From the NCBI RefSeq assembly GCF_013307205.1, contig NZ_CP028940.1, forward strand, positions 1,161,702 through 1,225,701: 64,000 nucleotides of DNA, given 5' to 3'. The notes under the pieces were generated by a model. The model was not told the DNA's origin. It saw only the letters and a program-made list of their open reading frames with translations, and did not search any database. Source of the stretch: Polynucleobacter arcticus (GTDB taxonomy: Bacteria > Pseudomonadota > Gammaproteobacteria > Burkholderiales > Burkholderiaceae). Both the position numbers and the translations under genes were made by a program. Numbering within the stretch: the stretch's first letter is position 1; the number at the start of each line of letters is the position of its first letter. Positions 44,903 to 54,409 of this stretch are shown here, in pieces.

Positions 44903-46573
44903 ATGAACGCCCAGGAATTACTCGCCCAGTTTGGACCAAGAGAATCCATGGACTATGACCTCGTCATCGTAGGAGGTGGCCCAGCCGGTCTTTCTGCAGC
45001 AATCAAGGTAAAACATCTAGCGCAGGAAACGGGTAAAGAGATTAGCGTCTGCGTACTCGAAAAGGGCTCCGAAATAGGGGCTCACATATTGTCTGGCGCG
45101 GTGATGGATCCCAAGGCCCTCACAGAACTCTTCCCTAACTGGAAAGAGCTTGGCGCACCTTTGGATACTGAAGTCACTCAAGATCAGTTTTTATTCCTGA
45201 CTAAAGAGAGCGCATTTCAAGTACCCAATTGGATGCTACCGAACTGCTTCAAAAATGAAGGGAACTACATTATTAGCTTGGCCAATGTCACTCGCTGGCT
45301 AGGTCAACAGGCTGAAAATCTCGGTGTAGAAATTTTCCCCGGTTTTCCAGCTGCGGATATTCTTTATGATGAGCAAGGCGCTGTTTGCGGTGTGGTCACC
45401 GGTTCAATGGGTCTGGATAAAGAAGGTCAGCCTACCGATCAATTTCAGCTTGGCATGGAATTACGCGCCAAGTACACCTTGTTTGCCGAGGGATCACGCG
45501 GGCATCTAGGCAAACAACTCATTGCTAAGTTTGGGTTAGATCAAGACGCTGACCCGCAGAGCTACGGCATCGGTATTAAAGAACTTTGGGAAGTTGAGCC
45601 CTCCAAGAGTAAGCCTGGACTGGTAGTTCATACGGCCGGCTGGCCATTGGAGAGCGATACCTATGGTGGCTCATTCTTGTATCACTTGGGTGATAACAAA
45701 GTGGCAGTTGGCTTGGTGGTGGGTCTTTCCTATAAAAATCCCTACCTATCGCCTTTTGAAGAATTCCAACGCTACAAGTTACACCCCAAAATTCGGGAGA
45801 CTTTTGAGGGCGGAAAGCGTCTCGCCTATGGCGCTCGTGCCCTGACTGCCGGTGGATTGAATAGCCTACCAAAAACCGTATTTCCTGGTGGTGCTTTGAT
45901 TGGTTGTGATGCCGGCTTTTTAAACGCTTCTCGCATCAAAGGCAGTCATGCTGCCATTAAGACCGGCATGCTCGCTGCTGAAGCAGCAGTTGCTGCACTT
46001 GCTGAACATCGCTCGGCTGATGTGTTAACCGAATACCCAAGTGCCTTTAACAATAGCTGGTTACATACGGAGTTAAGTCAAGCCCGTAATTTCAAACCTT
46101 GGATGTCCAAAGGACTATATATAGGGACGCTGATGGTGGGCCTTGAGCAAAAGCTGCTAGGTGGCAATATGCCATGGACAATTCACATAAAGCATGCAGA
46201 TCATGAATGCCTTGAGCCGGCAGCATTACACAAGCCAATCGATTACCCCAAGCCCGATGGCAAGATCACGTTTGATCGCCTCTCATCTGTATTTATTTCC
46301 AATACCAATCATGCTGAGAATCAACCAGTCCATCTCACCTTAAAAGATGCATCGATACCAGTGAGCTTAAATCTCAAAACTTACGCAGGCCCAGAGCAAC
46401 GTTACTGCCCTGCTGGTGTATATGAATATGTAGAAAAAGATGGTCAGCCGCAATTGCAGATTAATGCCCAGAATTGCGTTCATTGCAAAACTTGTGACAT
46501 TAAAGATCCAAGTCAGAACATTGTTTGGATCACGCCTGAGGGTGGTGGTGGACCAAACTACGCATCCATGTAA
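44903..46573 (+). CDS. electron transfer flavoprotein-ubiquinone oxidoreductase
   Basis: 556 residues. N-terminal FAD site VIVGGGPAGLSAAIKVK, ubiquinone/membrane-contact region in the middle, and a C-terminal 4Fe-4S domain with cysteines in YCPAGVYEY and NCVHCKTCDIKDPSQNIVW. It passes electrons from ETF (fatty-acid and amino-acid oxidation) to the quinone pool at the inner membrane. A GGAGAG ribosome-binding site lies upstream. Its neighbours scoAB fit a fatty/oxoacid catabolic context. Confidence 0.95.
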   Translation: MNAQELLAQFGPRESMDYDLVIVGGGPAGLSAAIKVKHLAQETGKEISVCVLEKGSEIGAHILSGAVMDPKALTELFPNWKELGAPLDTEVTQDQFLFLTKESAFQVPNWMLPNCFKNEGNYIISLANVTRWLGQQAENLGVEIFPGFPAADILYDEQGAVCGVVTGSMGLDKEGQPTDQFQLGMELRAKYTLFAEGSRGHLGKQLIAKFGLDQDADPQSYGIGIKELWEVEPSKSKPGLVVHTAGWPLESDTYGGSFLYHLGDNKVAVGLVVGLSYKNPYLSPFEEFQRYKLHPKIRETFEGGKRLAYGARALTAGGLNSLPKTVFPGGALIGCDAGFLNASRIKGSHAAIKTGMLAAEAAVAALAEHRSADVLTEYPSAFNNSWLHTELSQARNFKPWMSKGLYIGTLMVGLEQKLLGGNMPWTIHIKHADHECLEPAALHKPIDYPKPDGKITFDRLSSVFISNTNHAENQPVHLTLKDASIPVSLNLKTYAGPEQRYCPAGVYEYVEKDGQPQLQINAQNCVHCKTCDIKDPSQNIVWITPEGGGGPNYASM

Positions 46574-46599
46574 TTTGCCTGCAAGCTTTGCTAGTGACT

Positions 46600-47757
46600 T
46601 TAGCTAGCTGGGTAGTGACGAGGTCGCATCTTCCCAATCGCCATACCCGCCAGGCCGCAAGCCAATGCTGCCATTACAAATACATTGCGTGGTTGAGTTG
46701 TATCCCATAACCAGCCAGCCACCAAGCCGCCCAGCGTTCCGCCCAGGCCATAAGATACCGTAGCCATGAGAGCTTGACCACGTGCCTGTAACGGTCCAGT
46801 AAACCAGCGCTGGAGTAATTTGGTTGCTGCACTATGGTGAGCACCAAAAGTACCTGCATGCATGAGCTGGGCGATGATGAGAACCCAAGTCACAGGGAAA
46901 AAAGCGATTAAGATAAATCGAAATACGCCGATCCCAAAAGCAATTTGCAGAACCACTTCCGGATCAAGGCGACTCAGTACCTTGCTTTGGTAATAAAAGA
47001 AAATCACCTCAGCAGCAACACCTAAAGCCCAAAACAAACCGATCTGGAATTTGTCGTAGCCTAAATCTGCCAAGTACAGAGAATAGAAAACATACAAAGC
47101 CGCATGTGCAAAGATCATAAAGAAGCCTGAGAGCAGAAACCAACGCACATCAGGGTTAAACAAGACTACTAAGAGCTCACCCTTTACCATCTTGCGACGT
47201 TCCATCTTGGGCTCATGCAGGCGGAATGTAATTAGCGCCAATAAAACCAGTATCACCGCGCCCACTATTGGGTAGAGTTCAATACCCTCGCGCTGAAACA
47301 ACTCCCCAGCAAAAAGTACCATTGCAATAAAGCCAATAGAGCCCCATAAGCGCAAGCGCCCATAGCGTTTGTCAAAAGAATTATCCTTAAACAAAGCATG
47401 CACAGTAGCTGACTCGCCCAATGGCATCAGGCTACTTAAGATCGTGTGCAGCACAAACATCCAAATAAAGAATGCAGCATAGCTCTGCAGGAAAAAAATC
47501 AAGAGAAAAACTACTGCTGCCAAGCAAGCGCTAAAGCGAATAATTCCAATGCGGTCGGAAAGGTAGTCAGATAACCAGCCCCATGAAAATGGACCAACAA
47601 TACGGGTGATCTGCAACATGGACATTAAGACTGCTATCTCAATCACACTAAAGCCACGCTCGAGAAAAAAGAGGCTAGCGTAGGGAGAAACTAAACCAAC
47701 GTAAGCAAAATATAAAAAGAAAAAGGACCCGAAGGCCCAGCGCACTGAAGGTGTCAT
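46600..47757 (-). CDS. MFS transporter, HcaT-like (MFS_1_like family)
   Basis: 385 residues with about twelve hydrophobic segments. FFFLYFAYVGLVSPYASLFF, GPFSWGWLSDYLSDRIG, RYGRLRLWGSIGFI and HAGTFGAHHSAA match the 3-phenylpropionate transporter (HcaT)/LacY-like branch. The substrate is not deducible. It converges with the ETF-QO gene, and aroC begins upstream on the same strand after 33 bp. Confidence 0.8.
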   Translation of the reverse strand: MTPSVRWAFGSFFFLYFAYVGLVSPYASLFFLERGFSVIEIAVLMSMLQITRIVGPFSWGWLSDYLSDRIGIIRFSACLAAVVFLLIFFLQSYAAFFIWMFVLHTILSSLMPLGESATVHALFKDNSFDKRYGRLRLWGSIGFIAMVLFAGELFQREGIELYPIVGAVILVLLALITFRLHEPKMERRKMVKGELLVVLFNPDVRWFLLSGFFMIFAHAALYVFYSLYLADLGYDKFQIGLFWALGVAAEVIFFYYQSKVLSRLDPEVVLQIAFGIGVFRFILIAFFPVTWVLIIAQLMHAGTFGAHHSAATKLLQRWFTGPLQARGQALMATVSYGLGGTLGGLVAGWLWDTTQPRNVFVMAALACGLAGMAIGKMRPRHYPAS

Positions 47758-47790
47758 TTTCTTTTTAGTTTTCTTAGATGAATATTTAAA

Positions 47791-48906
47791 TTAGTCGGTC
47801 ACAGAACCAGGGCGGGCTGATGGAATCGGTGGAATGACGTGCTTCACATCGCCACATTGAGCACGATGACGTAAAGCATGATCTATTAAAACGAGAGCCA
47901 ACATCGCTTCAGCAATTGGCGTTGCTCGGATGCCTACGCACGGATCGTGGCGACCTTTGGTTTGGACTGTGATGGGTTTACCTTCTAAATCAACCGATTC
48001 TTTTGGGCTATGGATGCTGGAGGTTGGTTTGATTGCAATGGATACACGCAAATCTTGACCCGTACTGATGCCGCCTAAGGTGCCACCGCTATTGTTACTA
48101 TCAAAACCATCTGGATGCAGTTCATCGCCATGCTCACTACCGCGTTGCGCTACCGACTGAAAGCCAGCACCAATCTCAACGCCTTTGACCGCATTGATGC
48201 CCATCATGGCATGGGCAATATCAGCATCCAACTTGTCAAATAGAGGCTCGCCTAATCCGAACGGTACATTGCGCGCCCGCACTTCAATCTTCGCCCCACA
48301 AGAATCCCCTGCTTTGCGCAGAGCATCCATATAACTCTCTAACTGAGGAACGACATCGGCATTGGCAACAAAGAAAGGATTGCTCTCGATCACCGCAGCA
48401 TCTTTGAATGGGACCTCGATCTCACCAAGCTGGCTCATAAATCCATAAACCTCAGTACCGTATTGCTCTTTCAGCCACTTCTTGGCAATCGCTGCTGCTG
48501 CTACTACTGGCGCAGTGAGCCTTGCTGAAGAACGGCCGCCACCGCGTGGATCGCGCAGACCATATTTGTAGTGGTAAGCGTAATCAGCATGGCCCGGTCT
48601 AAATGTTTGTAGGATATTGCCGTAATCTTGGCTACGTTGATCCGTATTACGAATGAGTAAGGCAATTGGCGTTCCAGTGGTTTTACCTTCGTATACTCCG
48701 GACAAAATCTCTACCCTGTCCTCTTCCTTACGCTGGGTGACGTGACGTGACGTGCCTGGCTTGCGACGATCCAAATCGATCTGCAAGTCTGCCTCAGACA
48801 AAGACATTCCAGGAGGGCAACCATCAACAACAGCGCCAATCGCGGGACCATGGGATTCACCAAAAGTGGTAACGGTGAAGAGAAGACCTAGAGTATTTCC
48901 TGACAT
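47791..48906 (-). CDS. aroC: chorismate synthase
   Basis: 371 residues. [59 protein letters not shown] and [20 protein letters not shown] are the FMN/EPSP-binding signatures, and the C-terminal [19 protein letters not shown] is complete. It makes chorismate, the precursor of aromatic amino acids and folate. The TSRHVTQ codons contain a short GTGAC tandem, which is within the protein pattern. Confidence 0.97.
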   Translation of the reverse strand: MSGNTLGLLFTVTTFGESHGPAIGAVVDGCPPGMSLSEADLQIDLDRRKPGTSRHVTQRKEEDRVEILSGVYEGKTTGTPIALLIRNTDQRSQDYGNILQTFRPGHADYAYHYKYGLRDPRGGGRSSARLTAPVVAAAAIAKKWLKEQYGTEVYGFMSQLGEIEVPFKDAAVIESNPFFVANADVVPQLESYMDALRKAGDSCGAKIEVRARNVPFGLGEPLFDKLDADIAHAMMGINAVKGVEIGAGFQSVAQRGSEHGDELHPDGFDSNNSGGTLGGISTGQDLRVSIAIKPTSSIHSPKESVDLEGKPITVQTKGRHDPCVGIRATPIAEAMLALVLIDHALRHRAQCGDVKHVIPPIPSARPGSVTD

Positions 48907-48949
48907 AGCGACATTATGTCACCTGTCAGAGGCTTGGGCTAGAGCTGCT

Positions 48950-49405
48950 TCAAGGGGTAGATTTCTCAGTCTCTTCTGGCCAATCCCGGATGTATGCCTT
49001 GAGCATGGTGTTTTCAAAATCCTGAGCCTCAACAACCGATTTAGCAACGTCATAGAAAGAAATCACGCCCATCAACATCTTTTGATCTATGACTGGCAAA
49101 TATCGTGCGTGCTCAACCAGCATCATTCGGCGCACTTCATCTATCTCGGTTTCCATATTGCAAGTCAAGGGCTTGGAGTTCATCACACTCTGAACCCTTA
49201 AATCATCAAGCTTGCCATGGTGCTTTGCCAATGCTGCAATCACCTCGCGGAATGTCAGAATGCCAACCAGCTTGTCGTACTCCATCACCACTAAGGAGCC
49301 AATATCATGCTCGCTCATGACCAGAACCGCAGTTTGCAACGCTGTGTCTGGTGCAACCGTAAACAGTGTGCTGCCCTTGACGCGCAATATGTCACAGACT
49401 TTCAT
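48950..49405 (-). CDS. CBS-domain pair protein
   Basis: 151 residues made of two CBS motifs (VLVMSEHDIGSLVVMEYDKL...ILTFREV and VRRMMLVEHARYLPVIDQKM...VISFYDV). Such stand-alone pairs bind adenine nucleotides and act as energy sensors; no partner domain is attached. It stands between yihY and aroC on the minus strand with its own upstream gap. Confidence 0.88.
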   Translation of the reverse strand: MKVCDILRVKGSTLFTVAPDTALQTAVLVMSEHDIGSLVVMEYDKLVGILTFREVIAALAKHHGKLDDLRVQSVMNSKPLTCNMETEIDEVRRMMLVEHARYLPVIDQKMLMGVISFYDVAKSVVEAQDFENTMLKAYIRDWPEETEKSTP

Positions 49406-49482
49406 TTGGCCTCCAGCTATCAGTTCTTATGCAATCAATATATTCTCAAGCCCCGTGGGAATCAAGGGTCAGGTGAAATATT

Positions 49483-50343
49483 TCAGTAACGAATAACCCT
49501 TAGCAAGCCACTCCGAATACTGGGAAGGTTGGCAACCAGGACTGCCCCAGCTAGAGTGATCCACCAAGTCAGGTAGATCCAAATGAGCGCCAGAGGGAAG
49601 ATGGCAAAGGCACCGTAAACCGTGTTGTAGAAGGCGACATGGGTCAAAAAGAGTCCAAATCCAAACTTCATGAGTTCGAAAGTCAGGGCAGCAAAAAACG
49701 CTCCACTCAATGCATCACGCCACTGAATTTGAGCGTAAGGAAGAATTTTGTAGGCTACAGAAAAGACGGACATCGCCAAGAGCACCGGCACAACCGTTGC
49801 CACAAAACCCAAACTAAAGCTGAGCGCCTCGGTCCACCCTTCTGCTGCGCTAAATAGGAGGCCACTGAGGTAGGTACCGACACCTAGCAGGATGGGGCCC
49901 AATATCGTAGCCGCTGAATAAATTGCAATCTTTTTTGAGATAGGTCGACGTTGGGTGACTCGAAAGATTTGATTAAAGGCGCTCTCAATCACTGCCAGTG
50001 TCATGATGGTGGTGATCACCAGGCCGATTAAACCGACCAAAGTTAAGCCTTTGGCCTGAGCGGAGAATTGATCTAGATAATTAAAAGCCTGTTGATTCAG
50101 TCCACCAGGCATATAGGTGTCCAATAACCAGGCCTGAAAGGCGTATTTAATCCTGACAACGCTGGGCAGGTAACCTATCAAAATGGAGGCAACCGTCAAC
50201 ATCGGAATTAAGGAAAGTGTCGTTGTAAAAGCCAGGCTAGCGGCTACCTGCTTCAAATTTTGGCCGCGATTACGCTCCCAGATCTCTTTTCCAAGAGAGA
50301 GCCATAATTGAGGATTCCGAATGAGGCGCATCGCCCATATCAT
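49483..50343 (-). CDS. YihY family inner membrane protein
   Basis: 286 residues from ATG 50343 (MIWAMRLIRNPQLWL); the longer frame to 50403 runs into the divergent wrbA coding sequence and is rejected. Six hydrophobic segments and the family motifs NLKQVAASLAFTTTLSLIPM and FAIFPLALIWIYLTWWITL are present. Once misnamed ribonuclease BN, these proteins have no confirmed function. Only 11 bp separate its start codon from that of wrbA. Confidence 0.88.
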   Translation of the reverse strand: MIWAMRLIRNPQLWLSLGKEIWERNRGQNLKQVAASLAFTTTLSLIPMLTVASILIGYLPSVVRIKYAFQAWLLDTYMPGGLNQQAFNYLDQFSAQAKGLTLVGLIGLVITTIMTLAVIESAFNQIFRVTQRRPISKKIAIYSAATILGPILLGVGTYLSGLLFSAAEGWTEALSFSLGFVATVVPVLLAMSVFSVAYKILPYAQIQWRDALSGAFFAALTFELMKFGFGLFLTHVAFYNTVYGAFAIFPLALIWIYLTWWITLAGAVLVANLPSIRSGLLRVIRY

Positions 50344-50345
50344 AA

Positions 50346-50951
<606 letters not shown>

Positions 50952-50963
50952 AGACAAATCATC

Positions 50964-51362
50964 ATGCTCAAAGACTGGCGTAACAAAAGCCCATACCAAC
51001 TTATTGCCACTGCAGCCTTTGTGGACCTGTTTATTCTGTGTGTTGCTTGGGAGTGGTTCATCTCCCCGCTCAGACCGGGAGGCTCATGGCTCATTCTGAA
51101 AGCGATTCCCCTGCTATTTGCCATTCCAGGTCTCTGGAAAGGCAAGGTTTACACCATGCAATGGGCATCCATGCTGATCTTGCTCTACATCACTGAGGGC
51201 TTGGTTCGGATTTTAGAAACTGGCACCAATTTCTGGATGGCGGCGCTGGAAACCACTTTAGGCACCATCGGCTTTGTTTGCCTCCTAGCCTTCCTCAAGC
51301 CAATCAAAGCACGTGCCAAGGCGGCCAAAAAGGAGCGTGAAGCTGCAGAAAGCCGCGTTTAA
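50964..51362 (+). CDS. DUF2069 membrane protein
   Basis: 132 residues with four hydrophobic segments (DLFILCVAWEWFI, LILKAIPLLFAIPGL, ASMLILLYITEGLV, LGTIGFVCLLAFL) and the family motif GLWKGKVYTMQWASM. The C-terminal tail is highly charged (KARAKAAKKEREA). Function unknown; conserved linkage with wrbA. Confidence 0.85.
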   Translation: MLKDWRNKSPYQLIATAAFVDLFILCVAWEWFISPLRPGGSWLILKAIPLLFAIPGLWKGKVYTMQWASMLILLYITEGLVRILETGTNFWMAALETTLGTIGFVCLLAFLKPIKARAKAAKKEREAAESRV

Positions 51363-51474
51363 TCGGCCAAAAAGCGGGGGTGCTGACCTTTTTGGGCAAT
51401 TTATTAAAAAATTGTGTACTTCTTGTCATCTCAGCTACTTTTTCAGGCGTTGTATGCCCATGGAGGTGACAAAT

Positions 51475-51660
51475 ATGTCAACAAGACTCAAACGCTGGGC
51501 CCGTTCTATTCAACAAATCGACCTATCCAATAGGACGCCTGAAGTGGCTATTGGCTACTTGGATAGCAAATACCGCGATATCGCGTGGCGCTACATTCGC
51601 ATCCTTGGCTTTGAACGCACGATTAGCTTCATGGCGAGCAACAACTTCCACCCGGAATAG
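51475..51660 (+). CDS. small hypothetical protein, 61 residues
   Basis: Begins MSTRLKRWARSIQQIDL and is basic and aromatic (YRDIAWRYIRILGFERTI). The start is fixed by a strong GGAGGTG six bases upstream of ATG 51475; the longer frame reaching back to 51313 overlaps the DUF2069 gene and lacks such a site. No family recognised. It ends just before a strong bidirectional terminator. Confidence 0.6.
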   Translation: MSTRLKRWARSIQQIDLSNRTPEVAIGYLDSKYRDIAWRYIRILGFERTISFMASNNFHPE

Positions 51661-51685
51661 ATTGCCAAGTCCGCGCACCCCAAAC

Positions 51686-51712
51686 ACCCCAGATGAGGTA
51701 TTTATCTGGGGT
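51686..51712. terminator. bidirectional intrinsic terminator
   Basis: ACCCCAGAT (51686-51694) pairs with ATCTGGGGT (51704-51712) over a nine-base loop, with a T-rich flank (TTTTGTGTTT) on the plus strand. It serves the 61-residue gene; its right arm also encodes the last codons of the convergent MFS gene, whose stop is at 51702-51704. Confidence 0.85.
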
Positions 51713-52886
51713 TTTGTGTTTCTGGGGGCCTAAAAACCCAAAATGCCAATAACAAGACAGCTAAAACTGCGCAGGAACCCGAAAACAAAAAGGCATAGCC
51801 AGGATTAAAGGATTCATAAAGCCATCCAAAGATCAGGGAGGCTGGCAACAACATCAGCCCTGTAATCAGATTGAACCAGCCAAAGGCTGTGCCTGCCATT
51901 CCCTCAGGGGCTAGGTCAGCTACCAGCGCTTTCTCCACTCCCTCGGTAGCAGCCTTGAATAATCCATAGAGCGCAAATAATCCGCACAGCATCCAAAGCG
52001 TGATGGCCGAAAAGCTCATCGCAATGTAAAAAAATGCAAAAGCAAACCAGGCAATTAGAATGAAATACTGACGGCTAAATCGGTCTGAGAGTGCCGATAG
52101 TGGCGTTCCAAATACAGTGGTAATTAAGGAGATCCCTGCCCATAGCAAAGGAATTTGTTCTTGAGGCACGCCAAGCTCCCGAGCCCTTAACAGCAAAAAC
52201 ATATCCGATGAGTTAGCCAGCGCAAAGATTCCAGCCACCAGAATATAACGCTTAAAGTTCGGCGGCAATCCTTTTAAAGACCAGGAGAATGGTTGAACAA
52301 CCCGCTGTTCACGTAGCGGTTCCCTAAGGCAAAGAGACAGAACCACAGCGATAATGCCGGGTACGATTGCCCATAAAAAAATATCTCGCAAGGGAACTTC
52401 TAGTGACAGTAGCAATGCGGCCATTAAAGGCCCAAAAACAGCGCCAGCGTTATCCATCGATCGATGCAATCCGAAGGTAATACCCCGTTGATTTGGAGCA
52501 ACACTCTCAGCCAATAATGCATCCCGCGGCGAACTTCTTAAGCCTTTACCAAGACGATCCGTAAACCGAATACAAAGAACCCATGCCCAAGAATTGGCAA
52601 TCGCAATCAGAGGCCTGCCAATACCCGCCAGAAAATACCCGACAACGATCCAAGGCTTCGTCTTTTTAGTGCGATCAACAATCACACCAGAAACTAGCTT
52701 GAAGATGCTAGATGTAGCCTCAGCAATACCTTCAATCAGGCCTAGAGCCTTTGGCCCAGCCATGAGAACAGTAGCAAGATACAGAGGCATTAATGGGTAC
52801 AGCATTTCACTTGCAGCATCATTCACGAAGCTAATCAAACCAATCAGCCAGACCGTACGAGGTAGAGATCGCAAAGTTTTCCACAT
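51702..52886 (-). CDS. MFS transporter
   Basis: About 394 residues, twelve hydrophobic segments. LISFVNDAASEMLYPLMPLY, FTDRLGKGLRSSPRDALLAE and GTAFGWFNLITGLMLLPAS place it in the large UMF23-like/drug-resistance type MFS group. Substrate unknown. ATG 52886 is preferred over TTG 52895. The final residues (PETQNPR) are encoded within the terminator hairpin. Confidence 0.85.
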   Translation of the reverse strand: MWKTLRSLPRTVWLIGLISFVNDAASEMLYPLMPLYLATVLMAGPKALGLIEGIAEATSSIFKLVSGVIVDRTKKTKPWIVVGYFLAGIGRPLIAIANSWAWVLCIRFTDRLGKGLRSSPRDALLAESVAPNQRGITFGLHRSMDNAGAVFGPLMAALLLSLEVPLRDIFLWAIVPGIIAVVLSLCLREPLREQRVVQPFSWSLKGLPPNFKRYILVAGIFALANSSDMFLLLRARELGVPQEQIPLLWAGISLITTVFGTPLSALSDRFSRQYFILIAWFAFAFFYIAMSFSAITLWMLCGLFALYGLFKAATEGVEKALVADLAPEGMAGTAFGWFNLITGLMLLPASLIFGWLYESFNPGYAFLFSGSCAVLAVLLLAFWVFRPPETQNPR

Positions 52887-53031
52887 ACGAACCAATGTAG
52901 CATTAAATTAAATATGGCTCTGACTGTCACAAACACTTGAAACTAATCCCGATAAAAAGTAGGATGAAGGCATAGGCATCAGCCTTTGCAACCTGCTTTA
53001 ATTACCAGCACTCTCCTTAAAGGAATACATC

Positions 53032-53334
53032 ATGAGTCAGAAAAAATTAGTAAAACAATTATTAAAAAAATTAGACAAATTGGAAGCCGAAAGAGAAAAG
53101 TTGATCGACAAGCTTGCTAAGGCTTTAGACAAGATGGAGAAAAGCACTCCTGCTAAAAAAGTAGTCGCTAAGAAAGCGCCAGCTAAAAAAGTGACAGCAA
53201 AAAAAGCTCCTGCTAATAAAGTAGTAGTCAAGAAGGCGCCTGCTAAAAAAGTAGTTGCTAAAAAGACTCCTGCTAAGAAAGCGGTTGCCAAGAAAGCAGT
53301 AGCGAAAACAGTAGCTCCCACAACGACTGCGTAA
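53032..53334 (+). CDS. histone H1-like Lys/Ala/Pro-repeat protein
   Basis: 100 residues. The first about 38 are a charged coiled coil (LVKQLLKKLDKLEAEREKLI); the rest is about seven degenerate repeats of the type KKAPAKKVVA, as in histone H1-like proteins and the tails of AlgP, PhaF and PhaM. Such tails bind DNA or polyphosphate. AAAGGA lies 8 bases before ATG. It lies directly upstream of a polyphosphate kinase 2 gene on the same strand, 30 bp apart. Confidence 0.85.
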   Translation: MSQKKLVKQLLKKLDKLEAEREKLIDKLAKALDKMEKSTPAKKVVAKKAPAKKVTAKKAPANKVVVKKAPAKKVVAKKTPAKKAVAKKAVAKTVAPTTTA

Positions 53335-53364
53335 CAATAGTTACACTGTTATCAAAATCTGCCC

Positions 53365-54138
53365 GTGAGTAAATCAGAGCTCCCAGAGCATACTTACGAG
53401 GCAGACTTACGACTGCTGCAAATTGAGCTAGTCAAACTTCAGCGTCTCATTATTCAAAAAGGCAAGCGCCTGTTAGTCATTTTGGAGGGGCGTGATACCG
53501 CAGGTAAAGATGGTTCGATCAAAAGCATCATCGAGAACTTAAGCCCCAGAGACACAAGAGTTGTTGCGCTCAATAAGCCATCCCCACGCGAAGAAGGTGA
53601 ATGGTATTTCCAAAGATATATTGCTGAACTACCCGCTGCTGGGGAATGCGTATTATTTAATCGAAGTTGGTACAACCGCGCCGGTGTCGAACGGGTCATG
53701 GGTTTTTGTACTGAAGATCAATACAAGCAGTTTATGGCGACCGTCAATGAGTTTGAGTCCCTACTAGTGAGATCAGACATTCAGGTGATTAAGTACTACT
53801 TAGATATCACTAAGGATGAACAAGCAGCGCGCCTGAAGGATCGCACTAAGGATCCATTAAAACAGTGGAAAATCAGTCCGGTTGATCAAAAGGCACAGAA
53901 GATGTGGGATGCCTATTCGGATGCACGAGACAAGATGCTCAAGCACACGAGTTCAACTCTTGCACCTTGGACGGTCATTGTTGCAAATGATAAAAAATTA
54001 GCGCACCTGAACCTGATTGCCAATTTACTATCTAGGGTTAGCTATCCGGATAAAGATAAAAAACTCTTAAAAATAGATCCAAAGATCGTGTTAACTTGGC
54101 CTGCAAACTCTAAGAAGTTGCCGAAGCTCTCCAAATAG
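53365..54138 (+). CDS. ppk2: polyphosphate kinase 2
   Basis: 257 residues, a single-domain PPK2. Walker A is ILEGRDTAGKDGSIKS, the lid region PSPREEGEWYFQRYIAELPA and Walker B ECVLFNRSWYNRAGVERVMG; KDPLKQWKISPVDQ follows. It transfers phosphate between polyphosphate and nucleotides; which nucleotide is preferred cannot be told from sequence. It starts with GTG 53365. It probably shares a transcript with the H1-like gene. Confidence 0.94.
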   Translation: MSKSELPEHTYEADLRLLQIELVKLQRLIIQKGKRLLVILEGRDTAGKDGSIKSIIENLSPRDTRVVALNKPSPREEGEWYFQRYIAELPAAGECVLFNRSWYNRAGVERVMGFCTEDQYKQFMATVNEFESLLVRSDIQVIKYYLDITKDEQAARLKDRTKDPLKQWKISPVDQKAQKMWDAYSDARDKMLKHTSSTLAPWTVIVANDKKLAHLNLIANLLSRVSYPDKDKKLLKIDPKIVLTWPANSKKLPKLSK

Positions 54139-54139
54139 A

Positions 54140-54403
54140 TTAACGATCTGCCATTGCCTGAATTTGCGCAACGGTGACATAGCCTCTACCCTGTGAATCA
54201 ATCCAGGTGAAATGATCATAGACCCTAGGCATGCAACCCTTAGCTTCATCAAGAGTGAGTTTGCCATCACGATTGGTGTCGCATATTGCAAAGCGCTCTT
54301 GTATCCCCTTGTTGCGAGAAGCATCATTAGCAAATACTGGAGCCACTAACAATGATGATGCAGTGAGCACAGCAAGCCCTAAACCCTTGATCATTGAATT
54401 CAT
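54140..54403 (-). CDS. small exported EF-hand protein
   Basis: About 87 residues with a Sec signal peptide (ending VAPVFA). One canonical EF-hand loop DTNRDGKLTLDE and a second, degenerate one (DSQGRGYVTVAQI) follow, suggesting calcium binding in the periplasm. ATG 54403 is chosen; GTG 54406 and ATG 54394 are possible. It lies one base after the convergent ppk2 and 3 bases from the DUF3313 stop. Confidence 0.78.
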   Translation of the reverse strand: MNSMIKGLGLAVLTASSLLVAPVFANDASRNKGIQERFAICDTNRDGKLTLDEAKGCMPRVYDHFTWIDSQGRGYVTVAQIQAMADR

Positions 54404-54409
54404 CACGCC

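Noticed and set aside
48736..48754. GTGAC tandem repeat in aroC
   Set aside because: Lies in codons for the conserved TSRHVTQ segment and fits the normal protein; coincidental low complexity.
48752..49201. 149-residue plus-strand open frame across the aroC start and the CBS gene
   Set aside because: Overlaps two well-supported genes in antisense and shows no domain pattern.
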